Shown here in pieces: positions 23,721 through 34,697 of a stretch of DNA of 64,000 nt; the stretch's first letter is position 1, and every line of letters starts with the position of its first letter. The stretch comes from Cordylochernes scorpioides (taxonomy: Eukaryota; Arthropoda; Arachnida; Pseudoscorpiones; Chernetidae), in the NCBI GenBank assembly GCA_030710605.1, contig CP092874.1, positions 24,411,757-24,475,756 on the forward strand, given 5' to 3'. A program made the position numbers and the translations under genes. A model generated the notes under the pieces. The model did no database searches and was not told the origin of the DNA. It saw nothing but the letters and a program-made list of their open reading frames with translations.

Positions 23721-23792
23721 TGCCGAAACCCGGGATCAACCAGGGACCTTTAGATCTTCAGTCTAACGCTCTCCCAACTGAGCTATTTCGGC
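23721..23792 (-). tRNA. tRNA-Phe(GAA)-like, unit 2
   Basis: As unit 1 but with a fully paired acceptor stem (GCCGAAA / TTTCGGC, then A). The T loop again lacks one base, so the B-box reads GGTTGATCC. The shared defect shows that both descend from one altered tRNA-Phe copy. Function is doubtful but not excluded. Confidence 0.55.
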
Positions 23793-24015
23793 TTATTTTA
23801 TTCATTTCTATAGAAGCTTCTATCTTTATAATTATGTATATTTTCAAAAAGTCAATTCACACCTCTTCGCTGGGGACCATGGGAATACTGACTAATTCAT
23901 TATGCTAACATAATCATCATAATCTACTTATATAATTGCCTTATTCTGTCTGTTTGAAGTTCACTGTGTGAAGTTCACGATAGATTTTGGTCAGAATGGA
24001 TAAAATAAAAAAAGT

Positions 24016-24088
24016 GTCAAGGGATGGGATTCGAACCCACGACCTTCCGCTTACTGGGCAGATGCCATGACCACTAGGCTACCCTGGA
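24016..24088 (-). tRNA. tRNA-Thr(AGT)-like sequence, unit 3
   Basis: The minus strand folds: acceptor TCCAGGG / CCCTTGA with one C-T mismatch, D arm GCC...GGC, anticodon arm TCTGC-CCAGTAA-GCGGA, T arm GTGGG-TTCGAAT-CCCAT with a sound B-box. The loop resembles tRNA-Thr(AGT) but has C instead of the invariant U33. Most likely a tRNA-derived repeat head. Confidence 0.45.
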
Positions 24089-24128
24089 CACATTTTTCCG
24101 TTCATAAAGTTAATATATGATGCCAATA

Positions 24129-24819
24129 TCTATATATATAAAAATGAATGTATGTGTGTCTGTTTGTTTGTTTGTTTGTTTGTCCTTTATGCCTGACCAA
24201 ACCACTCATTGGATCGCCATGAAACTTTGGGAAGTTATTTAGTATAGTACTGGGAAGGTTTCTAGCAAATAAAATTTTTGAAATAACTTTTCGCCTAGAA
24301 ATAATCAAGATAAATATTCTAATTTATCTTTTATAATTCAACAATCTGCTCTAAATATTATCATGATGATAGATGATTTTGTAATGTAGAAAATTAGGAA
24401 AGACAAAATTCAGGATGACACGGCAATTTATTTGAGACAAGAATAATGATACAATTCAAAGGCAAGATACTATTCCTTTAACTTCCAATTACCGAGGGAA
24501 CCAATTAATATTGATTTTATTCAACTTATCGAGTATTTTTCAAGGGACCGGGAAAAAATGTTCACTTTATCGAGAGATTCGTTAAACAAACCTTTACTCG
24601 GGCTGGCGAAGCCGGGTACATCCATACAAGAATAATGATACAATTCCAAGGCAAGATACTATTCCTTTAACTTCCAATTACCGAGGGAACCAATTAATAT
24701 TGATTTTATTCAACTTATCGAGTATTTTTCAAGGGACTGGGAAAAAAATGTTCGAGTGATTCGAGAGATTCGTTAGACAAACATTTACTCGGGTAAAACC
24801 CGCCGGGTACGTCCGCTAG
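24129..24819 (+). mobile_element. Helitron-like element, 691 bp
   Basis: Begins TCTATATATATAAAAATG after A and ends GTACGTCCG-CTAG before T. Internally it holds a direct repeat (GATACTATTCCTTTAACTTC twice, each followed by a GCCGGGTAC-type end), so it may be two nested or tandem 3' ends. No helicase coding. Confidence 0.7.
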
Positions 24820-25099
24820 TATATAATAATTGTATAAACGAATGCAAGACAAAATCATCGCGAATGTTTCTTTTTTTTTAAGGCAATTTTTGTTTCGATT
24901 TTATTGAAAAAAAAACGATATGGTGCCTTTAAAAAATGATCTTTATTACTATGCAGTTTCTATTTAGTCAATTTACCTAAGTTCATGTTGCAAATGTAAT
25001 TATCTCTATCGATTTAGTATGTGAAATGCAAAAAAAAAATCGACATGATGAAATCTTCATGAAAATTCACATTTTCATTTTTATATTTTCAAGACACAC

Positions 25100-25316
25100 A
25101 CAGTTTGGGGCGGGACGTTTCACAAGAAAGACATCCACGGCGCCAATTTATAATTGTAACGAATAGTATTTTAATTAAAACATTTTAAAAACACACAGTT
25201 TGGAACGGGACGTTTCACAAGAGTGACATCCATGGCGCCAATTTTTAATTGTAATGAATAGTATTTGAATTAAAACGCACTCGGGGGTAAAACCCGGGCG
25301 TTGGGCCATTCATCTA
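25100..25316 (+). mobile_element. Helitron 3'-end fragment
   Basis: Ends GGTAAAACCCGGGCGTTGGG-CCATTCATCTAG before T. A roughly 100-base piece (GGCGCCAATTT, GTAAC/TGAATAGTATTT, GGGACGTTTCACAAGA) is repeated twice. Confidence 0.5.
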
Positions 25317-25665
25317 GTAGATAATAAGTTGCCTTTTGTGGAATATGAGATAGATAAAAATTTGTTATAATATGATAGTTTTAGCCATATTTACTTAAGC
25401 CTTTAAAAATATGAATGGAACGAAAAAGTGATTGACCAAAATATAAAAAAAGAGAATATAATCATTCTATTGGATCGAAAGGATTACCTGGGCATATATT
25501 GTGAATATAAAAAATATATCTGAAGGTTAAAGAGAAAAACGATTAATCACGTTGATAGCTTAATCAATCAACCAATACCTTTATTAAGATTTTTAGCTTT
25601 ATATACAGATTTTCACCTCACCTATACAAATGAGCTATATTCAGCAAAACATTTATATATATATA
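25317..25665. other. No feature seen
   Basis: AT-rich spacer between a Helitron fragment and the Tc1-like element. Confidence 0.4.
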
Positions 25666-26943
25666 CAATGCATGACATTGAAAATGGAGCACAAAGAAAG
25701 TGATTAATCTTGGAAAACAGAGAGAGGCAGAGGAACAAACAATAAGTGATCTTTATTTCAAAATGATATTCATAATACCGAGAGAGAATGAAGCCTGCTC
25801 AGTAGCAAATAGGGCCACGGCGGATGGCGACACGCAGCAACACGTTTAGATACAGAGTCAATCACAATCAGACTAGGATGGCGTCCTGAGGGAAGGCTCT
25901 CCAATCCCTTTCAACCATTTGCCACAGTTGTCTTCTGAACGCAGCTAAGGCCAGGCATGCAAACGGTATCCAATAATCTCTCAGATGTGCTCGATTGGTT
26001 ATAGTCAGGAGAGTATAGTGGCCAGGGAAGCAAATGTACATTTTGCAGAGTTTGTTGGCTAATGCGAGCTGTGTGCAGTCAGGCGTTATCTTGCTGATAA
26101 AGGGCATTGGGTATCCTCTGAAGGTATGATAGGGTCACCAGTCGCCGCATATCATCAACGTTGGGGGTGGGGACCGTCACAGCCCTGAATTGCGTCCCAA
26201 ACCATGATTCCGCGAGGTGGGCGGTGCACAAATGCTGCTGGATTGGACATTTCTCCAGGTCGACTGTAGACCACACACTTTCACGGTGACTATCACTGGA
26301 CAAACAGATGGTGACTCAATTGAGAACATGTCCTCATGTCATTCTGTCATCCATGTCGATCTATCCCTGCACCATTCCAAATGTTGACTTCTTTTCAATG
26401 GGGTAAATGGCAGTCTTCTCACCACACTACAAGGAAGCCATTAACAACCAATCGGGAAATGGTTCTGGTCGAGATGGAATGATATATAGTGTCGTGCACA
26501 TTTTGCAGAATGGAGGTACAAGTGGCATGTGGGTCCGCCACTGCTTGTCGCACCAATCCACGCTCCATGCGTGCTGACGTCACACTGTGGACACACCAAG
26601 GTGTGTGTCGGCTGCAATTTGACATATGGACCAACCTACCCTTTTCAATTGGATTCTACCCTCATAAAAGCATCTGTCTGCTGGAACTATTTCCTTTGAC
26701 TAAGGCCTGACATTATCTGCTATTACACGTGTCTTTTAAAACAAGAACATAAGATGATTTAACTTGAAATATAACGCATGATTACTGGCCTGCAAGTTCC
26801 TTCCCTTATATCCCACTCCACTTGGGCACGAGAGCTGAGTATTTCACATCATTTGCAAAACTTGGTGAGGCGCGTCTACCTTGAAATTTTCATAATTTTC
26901 TGGCCACTCTTTCTTGGTGTTCCATTTTCAATGTTGCACAGTG
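25666..26943 (-). mobile_element. Degenerate Tc1-like transposon with ends preserved
   Basis: TA at both sides (25664-25665, 26944-26945). Inverted ends share CATTGAAAATGGA followed by CACMAAGAAAG. The minus strand holds broken transposase pieces: an HTH-like segment at 26419-26634 (RQAVADPHATCTS, STRTISRLVVNG), a middle segment ending QQDNA at 26079-26303, and a C-terminal segment at 25868-26107 (LRDYW...WRAFPQDAI). Stops and frameshifts separate them, so it cannot encode an active enzyme. Confidence 0.8.
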
Positions 26944-28441
26944 TATATGCAACTATAGAGCATATAAATATTGGAGGGGAGAAGAGACTAAAATGAGTGT
27001 TATTATTTGTGGGATAAGGTTGTTTGCTAATAAGGGAAAATCGCTAAGTTTAATAGATTTTCTGTCAAAAATGAGCTTTGTAAATATTCATAGTGGGAAT
27101 AGAAATTAGAGTTATTTTGGTCTGGGTGCTGATCTAAGATTGTTATGCCTTTATCTTAATTATTAAAGTGTTTATTTCTTAGCTATACTTTCATCATTGC
27201 AGTGGAACACAACTAAGAAAATTCAAGGAGAGTGACAGTGAGTCATTCAAATTTTGAAAGAAAATAGACTTGAAATCATCCTAAGCTCCAAATTAAATTA
27301 AAATGGAATGTGTGACAAGAGTTATGGAAATATTATCTTATTATAACAATCTTTTGCCTTAAAATATTTCATTTAGTCTTTTATTGGCTAATTTATGCAT
27401 TTTTGGGTTTGAAACGATGGCTACACCATCCACATCTAACTATATATCCAGTTAAAATTTGATATAGATTGGTCAAATTTCTATAAAACAAATACACAAA
27501 CAAACTCAGCCAAATATCTATTTTTAAAAAAATATTTCATAATGAAAACGGGGGCAAAATTGGCACAGGGTATTTACTATTTCTACCAACTCGCAACATT
27601 TATGGTGGTTTTATCACATCTTTTGCGTAATTTACACCGATACTCGATAAGTGCTAAGTCATTAATATATTAATTCGTTTACTAGCGCTCTACCTATTTC
27701 AAATAGATAATTCTAAATATATATTCAATATGTAAAAATATTTTCAATTTGGGATTTTTTTTAAAAACGCGTTTAAAGAGTTTAAGTAGTTTTTTTAAAT
27801 CAATAAAAATGAAATTAAATTTATAAACAAACTTCCATGTGTTTCAACTGAATCTAAATTATCTATAAATTGATATATATACCTGTTTCAGGTAAATATT
27901 TATGTCATTCTCAATTTAATTAATCTATAAATTAAAAATTTATATCGAATAATTAAATAATTAATTTTCTATCAGAATAAAATATGCCTAAATAGAAGCT
28001 CACTCTACAAATATATATAGTTAATTAAATATACCCCTGACACAAAATTGACTAACGCCATGTTTTCTCGAATGTACAATAAGAATTACATTTTTAAATC
28101 TGGATCATCAATTGTGAAGTCTGACACCTGAATGTCATTTTTTTTTGGGTAGAACATGTCTTTAAGACCTCTCCTTAGCTGTTTAGCTCATAGATAATAG
28201 TTAGGAGAATGTTTTGCAATGTCTATCTTCCATAACATATCCATCTTTCATCTCCTCATGTAAAGAATTCTTTAATAGGACTCAAGACCCATTTATGTGT
28301 TTACAAACTAGGGAGATTACAATGTATTTTCTTTGTTTACAATTATGCCAAAATGCATTTCATTGCCAATAATTTTCAAATAAATAAAAAAAATCCATTT
28401 AGATTAAAAAATATATATGTTTTCACAAGTGTTAAATAAAG
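26944..28441. other. No gene seen
   Basis: About 1.5 kb of AT-rich sequence without a credible frame, RNA gene or repeat boundary. Confidence 0.5.
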
Positions 28442-28622
28442 TACAGGTAAACCTGTCTATAGCGCCCCCTCTAAATAGCGCTTTCCTCTCTATAGCTCCC
28501 GATTTTAAATACATAGTACGATGCGATTTATATTAAAAGTGACCTGTCTATAGCACCCCCTCTCTACAGCACCCTATTTTGGTGGGTCCCAAGAGGGGGC
28601 GCTATAGACAGGTTTAACTGTA
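28442..28622. mobile_element. pogo-like MITE, family A
   Basis: TACAGGTAAACCTGTCTATA and its complement as ends. The longest of the six copies, with inner CTCTATAGC and GTGACCTGTCTATAG repeats. Confidence 0.7.
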
Positions 28623-28626
28623 TTTA

Positions 28627-28735
28627 TAAAAATACAAGAAAATAAGACCTAATCCAAATAATTTAATAGTAATAATTGGATTAGGTCTTATTTTCTTGTA
28701 TTATAATCTATAATCCAAATTGTGCTTTATCATTT
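28627..28735. repeat. Short perfect hairpin element
   Basis: ACAAGAAAATAAGACCTAAT and its exact complement flank a central AATTTAATAGTAATAATT. The tail TATAATCCAAATTGTGC follows on one side only. A minimal member of the hairpin family. Confidence 0.65.
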
Positions 28736-29084
28736 ATTTATAAAAAATATATATATATTTGATATAAAGAAAAATGATCGACGAGTTAAAAAAATCATCC
28801 AATCAGAGAATTCTCTGAGGTGAAGGAGGCAGTGACGCGTCATAATAACCAATCATATTTATTGTTTACATTATGTGTCACTGTGATGTCATGGCCAATG
28901 ATACGCCAGTTTTCAGATTGGGCCAAGAATCTGATAATCTCCCACTAACCATCCCTAGCACCACATGGCTTTAAAAAAATTAGGATCAGGTATATAGAAG
29001 ACGTGTATATAGTTATGCAAATTGGGAAAGAGAGAGATTCATAGCCAAATATGCAACAAGGATTCCAATTGGTGGTGATGTCTT

Positions 29085-29715
29085 CTCTTCTTTCTTATCT
29101 CCACTCCATCATATTAGGGTATCAAGTTGTGACCCTTGATGGTGTCTGTTTCACAACCATCATGACTGGGTGAAGTAGAATGCCTTTGTCATTAAGACTG
29201 GGAGCACTACTCAGTGGCAGGCCAACTTAGCTCCAAAAAAAATGGCCGCCTCTGACATGAGGAACAGACGCCATATATGCAGCCGCCCCTAACATGGAGT
29301 ACAAATGTTGCTCATCCTGTATCCCAGGATTAGGAGCCCTTACAGGGTACTATCAGCCGGGCCAGCTGAGCCCAGGTTTTTTAGTGAGCTTGTTACTGCT
29401 CCCCCTCCTCCTTTTTCATCCGGGCTTTTGATTTAGTGATGTAGATAGTGACATATGATGTAAACAAACAACATGATTGGACCACACCTGAGTGTATATG
29501 TATAAAATGCACGCCCACGAGAGCAGATGCCAATAACAAAAGTTTTTCAATTATTTTGTATAAAGATTATTTAGAACTCCGGCCTTGCCGGACAAAGGCA
29601 GAAGCATTCTACTTCACCCAATCATGATGGTTGTCAAAAGACACCATAAAAAGTCTCAAGCTCTACAAGCTTAATACCCTAATATGATTGAGTGGAGATA
29701 AGAAAGAAGAAGCCA
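29085..29715. mobile_element. Two LINE-tail elements in inverted orientation
   Basis: On the left a minus-strand copy begins with the complement of GAGTGGAGATAAGAAAG and holds the CTCAGTGGCAGGCC body. On the right, from about 29575, a plus-strand copy ends CCTAATATGATTGAGTGG plus GAA repeats. Both have the second body type also seen at 12205 and 42054. Confidence 0.55.
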
Positions 29716-29744
29716 ATGATACATTAAAGTAATAAAGAAACTCG

Positions 29745-30058
29745 AAACCCCTAGGGGGTCAGTGGAAGGATGTTCTAAACCATTGGTTTTCGACCGCTAC
29801 GACCCGGGTTTGATTCCCACATTGGGCACCTTTTTCTGATTAAAAAAAAAATGCTCCAATGGCCCCCATTCTTTCAAAAGTCCAACCCCACCAGCGAGTG
29901 CATGTAACCAAACAGGGCTCTGTCACATTTGTAAATTTGCAAAGTCGAACTGCTTTTCACATGTGTAGACATGTGGTGCACTTACAGTAAAAGCAGTCAC
30001 CTACTTCTACCCACCATGATTATCATGTCCTGTACCACGTGTACTAGGGATAAGCAAA
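29745..30058 (+). mobile_element. tRNA-derived SINE with target duplication
   Basis: Full-length head, body and A-rich end. Flanked by AAAGAAACTCG at 29734-29744 and again at 30059-30069, an 11-base target duplication typical of LINE-assisted insertion. Confidence 0.8.
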
Positions 30059-30127
30059 AAAGAAACTCGTCGCCTTTAGCTTTTATCTTTTCTTAGCAAT
30101 ATTCAGTCACTATATATTAATTTTCAT

Positions 30128-32690
30128 GTTGTTGCTGTTGTGTCCAATGAAGAACTTTAGATGTCCCATGCATCTCTATCACAGCAGTCGCTATGTCCTC
30201 TATCTTGGGTGTGATGAGGCACAATTTGGATTGTAGAATATAAACACAAGGTAATAAGACCAAATCCAAATAAATAAATAGTGTGTGACGTTTCGGTAAC
30301 AGCGTTGTTACCGAAACATCACACACTATTTATTTATTTGGATTTGGTCTTATTACCTTGTGTTTATCTTGGGTGTGTAATCTGTATTGTTGTTGTCGTG
30401 TCCAATGAAGAGCCTCAGATGTCTCCATACATCTCTATCACAGCAGTTGTTCTCTATCTTGGGTCTGTAAAGCTGCTGTTCTGGGTCCATGTCAATTTTC
30501 TATTGTTTTTGTTGTGTCCAATGAAGAGCCTCAGATGTCTCCATACATCTCTATCACAGCAGTTGTTCTCTATCTTGGGTCTGTAAAGCTGCTGTTCTGG
30601 GTCCATGTCAATTTTCTATTGTTTTTGTTGTGTCCAATGAAGAGCCTCAGATGTCTCCATACATCTCTATCACAGCAGTTGTTCTCTATCTTGGGTCTGT
30701 AAAGCTGCTGTTCTGGGTCCATGTCAATTTTCTATTGTTTTTGTTGTGTCCAATGAAGAGCCTCAGATGTCTCCATACATCTCTATCACAGCAGTTGTTC
30801 TCTATCTTGGGTCTGTAAAGCTGCTGTTCTGGGTCCATGTCAATTTTCTGTTGTTTTTGTTGTGTCCAATGAAGAGCTTCAGATGTCTCCATACATCTCT
30901 ATCACAGCAGTTGTTCTCTATCTTGGGTCTGTAAAGCTGCTGTTCTGGGTCCATGTCAATTTTCTATTGTTTTTGTTGTGTCCAATGAAGAGCCTCAGAT
31001 GTCTCCATACATCTCTATCACAGCAGTTGTTCTCTATCTTGGGTCTGTAAAGCTGCTGTTCTGGGTCCATGTCAATTTTCTGTTGTTTTTGTTGTGTCCA
31101 ATGAAGAGCTTCAGATGTCTCCATACATCTCTATCACAGCAGTTGTTCTCTATCTTGGGTCTGTAAAGCTGCTGTTCTGGGTCCATGTCAATTTTCTATT
31201 GTTTTTGTTGTGTCCAATGAAGAGCCTCAGATGTCTCCATACATCTCTATCACAGCAGTTGTTCTCTATCTTGGGTCTGTAAAGCTGCTGTTCTGGGTCC
31301 ATGTCAATTTTCTGTTGTTTTTGTTGTGTCCAATGAAGAGCTTCAGATGTCTCCATACATCTCTATCACAGCAGTTGTTCTCTATCTTGGGTCTGTAAAG
31401 CTGCTGTTCTGGGTCCATGTCAATTTTCTGTTGTTTTTGTTGTGTCCAATGAAGAGCTTCAGATGTCTCCATACATCTCTATCACAGCAGTTGTTCTCTA
31501 TCTTGGGTCTGTAAAGCTGCTGTTCTGGGTCCATGTCAATTTTCTATTGTTTTTGTTGTGTCCAATGAAGAGCTTCAGATGTCTCAATACATCTCTATCA
31601 CAGCAGTTGTTCTCTATCTTGGGTCTGTAAAGCTGCTGTTCTGGGTCCATGTCAATTTTCTGTTGTTTTTGTTGTGTCCAATGAAGAGCTTCAGATGTCT
31701 CCATACATCTCTATCACAGCAGTTGTTCTCTATCTTGGGTCTGTAAAGCTGCTGTTCTGGGTCCATGTCAATTTTCTATTGTTGTTGTCGTGTCCAATGA
31801 AGAGCTTCAGATGTCTCCATACATCTCTATCACAGCAGTTGTTCTCTATCTTGGGTCTGTAAAGCTGCTGTTCTGGGTCCATGTCAATTTTCTATTGTTT
31901 TTGTTGTGTCCAATGAAGAGCTTCAGATGTCTCCATACATCTCTATCACAGCAGTTGTTCTCTATCTTGGGTCTGTAAAGCTGCTGTTCTGGGTCCATGT
32001 CAATTTTCTATTGTTTTTGTTGTGTCCAATGAAGAGCTTCAGATGTCTCCATACATCTCTATCACAGCAGTTGTTCTCTATCTTGGGTCTGTAAAGCTGC
32101 TGTTCTGGGTCCATGTCAATTTTCTGTTGTTTTTGTTGTGTCCAATGAAGAGCTTCAGATGTCTCCATACATCTCTATCACAGCAGTTGTTCTCTATCTT
32201 GGGTCTGTAAAGCTGCTGTTCTGGGTCCATGTCAATTTTCTATTGTTGTTGTCGTGTCCAATGAAGAGCTTCAGATGTCTCCATACATCTCTATCACAGC
32301 AGTTGTTCTCTATCTTGGGTCTGTAAAGCTGCTGTTCTGGGTCCATGTCAATTTTCTGTTGTTGTTATTGTGTCCAATGAAGAGCCTCAGATGTCTCCAT
32401 ACATCTCTATCACAGCAGTTGTTCTCTATCTTGGGTCTGTAAAGCTGCTGTTCTGGGTCCATGTCAATTTTCTGTTGTTGTTATTGTGTCCAATGAAGAG
32501 CCTCAGATGTCTCCATGCATCTCTATCACAGCAGTCGCAATGTCCACTATCTTGGGTGTGTAAAGCTGCTGTTCTGGGTCCATATCAATTTTCAGTTGTT
32601 GTTGTGTCCAATGAAGAGCCTCAGATGTCTCCATGCATCTCTATCACAGCAGTTGCAATGTCCACTATCTTGGGTGTGTAAAGCTGCTGC
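30128..32690. repeat. 116-bp satellite array, cut by the gap
   Basis: About 20 head-to-tail units with period 116 from about 30400. Each carries GTGTCCAATGAAGAGC, CAGATGTCTCCATACATCTC and GCTGCTGTTCTGGGTCCATG. The first unit (30128-30213) is split by a hairpin element at 30214-30364. Central units are nearly identical and edge units more diverged, as expected for unequal exchange. The 62-codon frames repeated in it follow from the sequence and are not taken as genes. Confidence 0.95.
30214..30364 (-). mobile_element. Palindromic hairpin element with 13-bp target duplication
   Basis: Flanked by TATCTTGGGTGTG at 30201-30213 and 30365-30377. It has near-perfect arms (AACACAAGGTAATAAGACC and complement), a GTTTCGGTAACAGCGTTG core, and a one-sided tail GCACAATTTGGATTGT. 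It is inserted inside a satellite unit, so it is younger than that unit. Confidence 0.75.
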
Positions 32691-32790
32691 NNNNNNNNNN
32701 NNNNNNNNNNNNNNNNNNNNNNNNNNNNNNNNNNNNNNNNNNNNNNNNNNNNNNNNNNNNNNNNNNNNNNNNNNNNNNNNNNNNNNNNNN
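32691..32790. other. Assembly gap of exactly 100 N
   Basis: There are one hundred consecutive N, the usual placeholder for a scaffold join of unknown size. It interrupts the last unit of the 116-bp satellite on the left and one arm of a foldback structure on the right. Contig order and distance across it are therefore not established. Confidence 0.99.
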
Positions 32791-33215
32791 ATCATCTTTG
32801 GAGAGACAAAACTGACAACCATTCCAATGGAGAGACCGCTTCCAAGAGATTCCTTTAGTTGGCTCTATAGTACAAATCCTTCTCCCAATCCAATTCCAGG
32901 TTTTCAAACACAAGACCAAATCCAAATAAATAAATAGTGTGTGACATTTCAGTAACGGTTTCGTTACATCAACAGACAAAAAGTATTGAACCTTGATATA
33001 TATACAGTACTTTTATCTGATGATCGTAACAGCGTTTTTACTAAAATGTCACACACTATTTAGTTTGGTCTTTCACTTGTGTCTCAAAGCTAGGAATTGT
33101 ATTGGGAGAAGGATTTATACTAAATAGAGCCACCTTGGAAGAATCTCTCTCTTGGAAGTGGTCTTGTCTTGGAAGGGTTGTTCCTTTTGTATCTCCAAGG
33201 ATGATTCTAATGGTA
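32791..33215. repeat. Foldback structure truncated by the gap
   Basis: The left arm (32791-32900, with GAGACCGCTTCCAAGAG and CTTCTCCCAATCCAATTC) pairs with the right arm (33075-33215, with GAATTGTATTGGGAGAAGG and CTTGGAAGTGGTC). A hairpin-family element (32912-33062) forms the centre. The left arm begins right at the N run, so part is missing. Confidence 0.65.
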
Positions 33216-33578
33216 GCGACAATCAAGAAAAAAATGTTCTCTCCCATTCAGTTAATTGCAAAAATACCTATACAACCCTCAATTATAGAGGTAAATTTTT
33301 TAAAATGTCTGTGTTTATAAGTTTTCAATTTGTTAAATAAAAATATATAAAGCTGTGTGTGCTTCCTGTTTGAAGTTGAATATTAAATACAGTTGAATTT
33401 CTCTATAACAACAACACTTTGGACCAACCTTTTATTTTGGTGTTATACCCACGGCTAAAATAATTGGAACTTGAAACTTGATAATATTAGGATGTTATAT
33501 TTAATTTTGTGTATATAACAAAGAACAAAAGCTAAAACTTTCTACAATTATGACTAATTCAACTTTCCTGAGCAAGGT

Positions 33579-33824
33579 CTTCTTCTTCTTTCTTATCTCC
33601 ACTCAATCATATTAGGGTATCAAGCTTGTAAAGCTTGAGACTTTTGATGATGTCTGCAGGGGAAAAGTAGAGCTTATCAATGGATGAGTCAATACAGTCA
33701 ATAATGTGTTTTGGGGTTGCAGGTTGACACTTAGTACATAGTGGGCAAAACCTTGCAACCATTCTGGAAGTCATTGTCTGTAGATGACCAGACTTATGTC
33801 TGGAAATCAAAGACTGTTGTTCTC
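33579..33824 (-). mobile_element. 5'-truncated LINE, family 1, in an SH2D4 intron
   Basis: Flanked by CCTGAGCAAGGT at 33567-33578 and 33825-33836. The minus strand encodes SLISRHKSGHLQTMTS, CPLCTKCQPATPKHIIDC and the same C-terminus as the element at 2131-2364. The tail is TGATTGAGTGGAGATAAG plus GAA repeats. Confidence 0.8.
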
Positions 33825-33934
33825 CCTGAGCAAGGTGCCAGTTACTTGCACACACTATCTGAATTAAAATAAAACCTCTATATATTAGAGGTATCCTCCT
33901 ATACAGTTCCTACCACGGAGTGAGTGAGACTCAC

Positions 33935-34061
33935 GCTGCTGTTGCCAGAAGATATCTTGTTCCTTGGAGATGTCTGCCGGCACTTGTGCAGCAGACTTCT
34001 GGGCCTCCATCATGTCGTGGAAGATCTCCTCAGACCTCTGTCTCTGGAGCTGTTTCACCAC
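33935..34061 (-). CDS. SH2D4-like: SH2D4-like adaptor, exon 4; last exon visible before the gap
   Basis: An exon of 127 bases, starting in phase 0 after gggtccag and ending at CAGCAGC|GTGAGT, giving 42 codons plus one base. The peptide starts VVKQLQRQRSEEIFHDMMEA and ends with SKEQDIFWQQQ. It resembles the Lys/Glu-rich central region of SH2D4A, which has an SEEF-type motif and a later W. Further exons, including the SH2 domain, are not seen between here and the 100-N gap, so the gene is cut by the assembly. A truncated LINE sits in the intron just downstream (33579-33824). Confidence 0.75.
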
Positions 34062-34172
34062 CTGGACCCATGGAGGTGACATTGGGGGAAACTCAGACAG
34101 TAAAATGGTTCAGCCCTAGAACTACTGCCAGGCTTCCACTCTGAGCCAGAGTTATAACAAAAGTCAACTTAC

Positions 34173-34269
34173 CTGATCTTCTGTTGCTGGCGGAGGCGGC
34201 CCTTCATCCACCTTCAAGGTCTCTGTCTTACTGGTGACCTCCTCCAGGGCTTGTTTCTCCAGCTCTGTC
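34173..34269 (-). CDS. SH2D4-like: SH2D4-like adaptor, exon 3
   Basis: An exon of 97 bases with acceptor gtgtacag and donor GATCAG|GTAAG. Its first base completes the Val codon left by exon 2, and 32 whole codons follow, so the phases agree. The peptide reads TELEKQALEEVTSKTETLKV then DEGPPPPATEDQ: a short helical stretch followed by a proline-rich linker. Recognition depends on its neighbours rather than on its own sequence, since this part of SH2D4 proteins is variable. Confidence 0.75.
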
Positions 34270-34379
34270 CTGTACACACACTCTTGTTTACATTCTCTTT
34301 CTCTCTCAGAGGGGGGTTTGTTTTCCTCTTTCATATATTATATAATATAATTACTACAAATATATATATATATAGTTTT

Positions 34380-34697
34380 AATTATCCTTAGTACACGTGG
34401 TACAGGCCATGGTAATTATGGTGGGTAGTTTTTGGCAAACTCTTTTGGCAAATACTGTAAGTGTACTGTAGACTACATGTCTACACATGTGAAAATCACT
34501 TTTTCACTTACAAATGTGCCAGAGCCCAGTTTGATTACTTGCACTCACTGGTGGGGTTGAACTTTTGCAAGAATTGGGTACCATTGGAACATTTTTCTTT
34601 TTTAATTAGGAAAAAGTGCCCAAGTGTGCAGGATTCAATCCCAGGTTATAGCGGTCAAAAACCATTGGTTTAGACCACTCATTCATCAATTCCCCAA
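34380..34697 (-). mobile_element. tRNA-derived SINE, diverged
   Basis: Full-length order in reverse, with a damaged B-box (complement of GATTCAATCCCAGG) and more substitutions than other copies, so probably older. It lies in the intron between SH2D4 exons 2 and 3. Confidence 0.65.

Larger units (their letters stand above)
23255..24128. repeat. Tandem 334-bp units carrying different tRNA-like sequences
   Basis: Three starts of TCTACTTATATAATTGCC lie at 23255, 23589 and 23923, exactly 334 bases apart. Units 1 and 2 contain a tRNA-Phe-like gene in antisense. The shorter unit 3 contains a different tRNA-like sequence. Leader text (TCTGTCTGTGTGAAGTTC, GATAGATTTTGGTCAGA) is common to all three. 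Confidence 0.7.

Noticed and set aside
23386-23908. Two 62-codon frames on the plus strand
   Set aside because: They are the antisense of the tRNA-Phe-like sequences plus repeat leader. No protein is implied.
23720-23908. Retroviral or LTR element (gag/pol)
   Set aside because: No protease, integrase or paired LTRs were seen anywhere in the window. The reverse-transcription-related sequence is limited to non-LTR C-terminal ends.
25868-26634. An active Tc1 transposase gene
   Set aside because: Only three separated fragments in different frames remain. The inverted ends survive but the coding region is broken.
30398-32681. A series of about twenty 62- to 68-codon open frames on both strands
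   Set aside because: They are the same 116-base satellite unit read repeatedly. Open frames on both strands and frame shifts from unit to unit show that this is not a gene array.
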